A stretch of DNA of 9,234 nucleotides. Origin: Bacteroidota bacterium. GTDB lineage: Bacteria > Bacteroidota > Rhodothermia > Rhodothermales > UBA10348. Each line of letters begins with the position of its first letter. The stretch's first letter is position 1. Below, piece after piece: positions 7,083-9,234 of this stretch. Position numbers and translations under genes: made by a program. The stretch covers positions 1 through 9,234 of the forward strand of contig SMXL01000018.1 of the NCBI GenBank assembly GCA_004356385.1, read 5' to 3'. A model generated the notes under the pieces. The model was given only the letters and a program-made list of their open reading frames with translations. It did not search any database and was not told the DNA's origin.

Positions 7083-7188
7083 GAGAGAGATGCTTCCGGA
7101 TGGTTTGGGGCAAACGATTGGGACTACGGAACTTGGACTTAACCAGATTCAAAATCGTTTGCGTCTGAATCAAAGAATTATTGAAGCC
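7083..7188 (-). promoter_or_regulatory. Inter-permease spacer with 10-bp inverted repeat
   Basis: This 106-bp gap between the two permease genes contains a perfect inverted repeat: GCAAACGATT (7110-7119) and AATCGTTTGC (7153-7162), with a 33-nt spacer. The repeat lies wholly inside the gap and ends 27 bp before the start codon of the downstream permease. A small nested pairing, GATT-CAA-AATC (7146-7156), overlaps one arm. It has no U-tract, so it is not a standard terminator. It may be a two-site operator or an RNA stem that tunes expression of the second gene. Function is inference. Confidence 0.5.
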
Positions 7189-9234
7189 CTAGTCTTGATG
7201 GAGGGCGGTTACAGGGTTGGTAAGAGCGGCACGAATCGACTGATAGGCGACCGTCAGCCAGGCGATCACCAGGGAGCTGACACCGGCAACCACAAAGACT
7301 TCCCACCCTACTGAAATCCGGTATACGAAGTTTTCAAGCCAGAGCTGCGATCCGAAATAGGCCAGCGGTATCGAGAACAAGGTGGCTAACAACACCAGTT
7401 TTGTCAACGATCCTGTCAACATGAAAACGATCCGGCTCGTCGAGGCGCCGAGTACTTTTCGAACACCGATTTCCTTGGTCCGCTGTTCGGCGATAAAAGA
7501 TGCCAGGGCAAACAAGCCGAGGCAAGCAATGACGATCGCCAAAATCGTGAAGGAATTGATGACGCTGCTGATCCTTATTTCCGTCCGATAGAGTTTATCG
7601 TACTCGGCATCGAGGAAAAAATAGTCCATGGGACGCCCGACAGAGAAGTCTCCCCAAACCGTCTCAACTGAATTAATCGTGGACGCCATGTTCAACGGAG
7701 CGAGTCGAATAGACACGTACCGATACCAGGATGGTCGAATCTGCAACACAATGGGAGCGACGGCGTGTTTCATGGATTCAAAGTGAAAATCCCGGACGAC
7801 TCCAATCACGCTTCTCGTGTCGTTGAACTGCCGTGTGAGCTCGACGCCGATCGCTTCTTCTGGAGATTGAAATCCAAGGGCGTCAAGGGCGGCCTCGTTC
7901 ATCATGAAAGCAAGCGTATCGTCCGAGACCATCTCTTCCTGGAAGTTCCGACCCTCGACAACATCCATCCCATAAACGTCCAGAAAATCTTCGTCCACTG
8001 CCAGAATGTTGAAGGTCATCCCATCGTCATTCATTCCCTGTTCCCTCGCTATTACACTCAAGAACTGTGCACGACCAGGGATCGACGACGAAAACGAAAC
8101 ACCCATTACACTGGGGATACGCTCCAATTCACCTTTGAAGGCTTCAAATCGAGAGGAAAGCTCCTGGTTGTTTCGCGTATTCATCACCAAGATCTGTTCT
8201 TTGTCGAAGCCCAGATCAGCGGTGCGCATATAATTCAGTTGAGAGTTGGCTATGACTGCTCCAACGATCAGGGTAACGGATATCACAAACTGGAATACAA
8301 CGAGTGCTTCTCTAAACAAGACCGAACCACCCTGACCGGCTACTTGTCCTTTCAGTACCTGGGATGGTTTGAACGCCGATAAAACGAAAGCGGGATAACT
8401 ACCCGCGAGTATTCCGATTCCCACGCCGCCGAGAAGAAGTCCTAGAACAAGCTCATACCGATCGAAATAGCCGAACGAGAGTGTCTTGAAGGCCAGCTGG
8501 TTAAAGACGGGCAAGAGTACCTTGATCAGAATCATCGCCAGGATGACCGAAAGAACCCCGACCAGAATCGACTCTCCGAGAAATTGGCCGATTAATTGTT
8601 TTCGAGTGGCGCCGGATACCTTTCGCATGCCCACTTCCTTGGCCCGCTTCGTCGATCGCGCCGTCGCCAGGTTCATGAAATTGATGCACGCCAATATTAA
8701 TATAAATACAGCTATCGCCCCGAAGACATAGACATACTCCTCCTGACTGTTTGCCTCCAACTCATTCTGGTAACTGGAACGGAGATGAATATCCGTGATG
8801 GGTTGGAGATAAAGAAACTGGCGATACCCGCTGTCCGACTCCTGGTCTCCGATATACCGGGATGGCATTTCCCGGATCTGCTCGGCAACCGCCGCCATAT
8901 CGGCAGTGGCCGCGAGCTTGAAATACGTATGGTATCTAAGATCCCACCAGTCCCAATTTTCGCTCGGCGTATCGTTGAAAGATTCCAGCGTCGTAAACGA
9001 ACTCAGAAAATCGAAATCGAAATGAGACTGGGTCGGAGGATTTTGAATGACACCGGTCACCGTCGCCGCCCGGTCTTCGATTCGAAGTATCCGGCCCATT
9101 GGATCGTCCCGTCCAAAATACTTTTCAGCTGCGCGTTCCGTCAGTACCACTGAAAACGGAGCAACGAGCGCTCGTTTCGGATCTCCTTTCAGCAGTTTGA
9201 ATGAGAAAACATCAAAAAACGTGGAGTCGACAAC
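7189..9234 (-). CDS. MacB/FtsX-type ABC transporter permease, 5' end beyond the window
   Basis: Second permease of the same family, paralogous to the gene downstream of it. The frame is open to the right edge: residues reading TFFDVFSFKLLKGDPKRAL precede the internal GTG at 9148-9150 and match the end of the MacB_PCD domain, so that GTG is not the start. About 681 residues are visible; by comparison with its neighbour roughly 110-130 N-terminal residues, including the first helix, are missing. Visible are the end of the first extracytoplasmic region, a first FtsX block with ACINFMNLATARSTKRAKEV and GMRKVSGA (about visible residues 180-290), a second extracytoplasmic region with GVVRDFHFESM (about 478-488), and a second FtsX block with KEIGVRKVLGA. 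The last residues, NPVTALHQD, parallel NPVDTLRHE in the neighbour. It lacks an ATPase domain and must pair with a separate MacB/LolD-like ATPase. The substrate is unknown. Confidence 0.94.
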   Translation of the reverse strand, partial: VVDSTFFDVFSFKLLKGDPKRALVAPFSVVLTERAAEKYFGRDDPMGRILRIEDRAATVTGVIQNPPTQSHFDFDFLSSFTTLESFNDTPSENWDWWDLRYHTYFKLAATADMAAVAEQIREMPSRYIGDQESDSGYRQFLYLQPITDIHLRSSYQNELEANSQEEYVYVFGAIAVFILILACINFMNLATARSTKRAKEVGMRKVSGATRKQLIGQFLGESILVGVLSVILAMILIKVLLPVFNQLAFKTLSFGYFDRYELVLGLLLGGVGIGILAGSYPAFVLSAFKPSQVLKGQVAGQGGSVLFREALVVFQFVISVTLIVGAVIANSQLNYMRTADLGFDKEQILVMNTRNNQELSSRFEAFKGELERIPSVMGVSFSSSIPGRAQFLSVIAREQGMNDDGMTFNILAVDEDFLDVYGMDVVEGRNFQEEMVSDDTLAFMMNEAALDALGFQSPEEAIGVELTRQFNDTRSVIGVVRDFHFESMKHAVAPIVLQIRPSWYRYVSIRLAPLNMASTINSVETVWGDFSVGRPMDYFFLDAEYDKLYRTEIRISSVINSFTILAIVIACLGLFALASFIAEQRTKEIGVRKVLGASTSRIVFMLTGSLTKLVLLATLFSIPLAYFGSQLWLENFVYRISVGWEVFVVAGVSSLVIAWLTVAYQSIRAALTNPVTALHQD

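Noticed and set aside
7765..8382. 205-codon open frame on the + strand opposite the right-hand permease
   Set aside because: It lies wholly antisense to a well-supported permease, has low-complexity composition with many His/Arg/Cys residues and no recognisable domain; it is a shadow frame.
9148..9150. GTG as the start of the right-hand permease
   Set aside because: The frame continues to the window edge with good family sequence (TFFDVFSFKLLKGDPKR), so this GTG is an internal valine codon and the gene is cut by the window.

Overview
The window looks like chromosomal DNA from a member of the Bacteroidota/Rhodothermota/Balneolota side of the FCB group. The clues are a type IX secretion (T9SS) C-terminal sorting tail found as a remnant, a CBM9-like/DUF5916-type N-terminal fragment, a LytS/LytTR two-component pair, and two large stand-alone FtsX/MacB-type permeases whose N-terminus (MLKNYLKVAIRSLRKQKVYS) is of the form common in these phyla. 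This assignment is an inference from protein families, not from a marker gene.

Layout. Positions 8-2662 (+) hold a membrane-bound LytS-type sensor kinase (five predicted membrane segments, GAF-like region, kinase core) and its LytTR response regulator, 69 bp apart. Positions 2737-3281 (-) hold the wreck of what looks like a small operon of exported proteins. One piece is the last ~41 codons of a T9SS cargo protein (only its sorting tail). The other, 20 bp further on, is the first ~130 codons of a CBM9-like/DUF5916-type protein that stops right after its first domain. Positions 3430-4587 (+) encode a membrane fatty acyl desaturase with all histidine boxes and an extra ~100-residue helical C-terminus. 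Positions 4635-9234 (-), convergent with the desaturase, carry two tandem paralogous ABC permeases. The second runs off the right edge and lacks its N-terminus. No ATPase subunit is visible.

How the genes might work together. The kinase and regulator form a complete phosphorelay: membrane or cytosolic input, His-Asp transfer, DNA binding by LytTR. Its nearest intact neighbour on the same strand is the desaturase, an arrangement that recalls DesK/DesR control of a desaturase by membrane fluidity in Bacillus. That functional link is speculative. The permeases probably form, with an ATPase encoded elsewhere, a MacB-like mechanotransmission or export complex of unknown substrate.

Non-coding signals. 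These are a perfect 10-bp palindrome before the response regulator, a near-identical 12-mer upstream of both the regulator and the desaturase, a GC-rich hairpin between the convergent desaturase and permease genes, and a perfect 10-bp inverted repeat with a 33-nt spacer between the two permease genes. I found no RNA genes, insertion sequences, CRISPR arrays or phage genes. I do not see strong evidence of a wholly new system; the best candidates for a second look are the decayed T9SS/CBM9 locus, the kinase-regulator-desaturase neighbourhood and the inter-permease inverted repeat.
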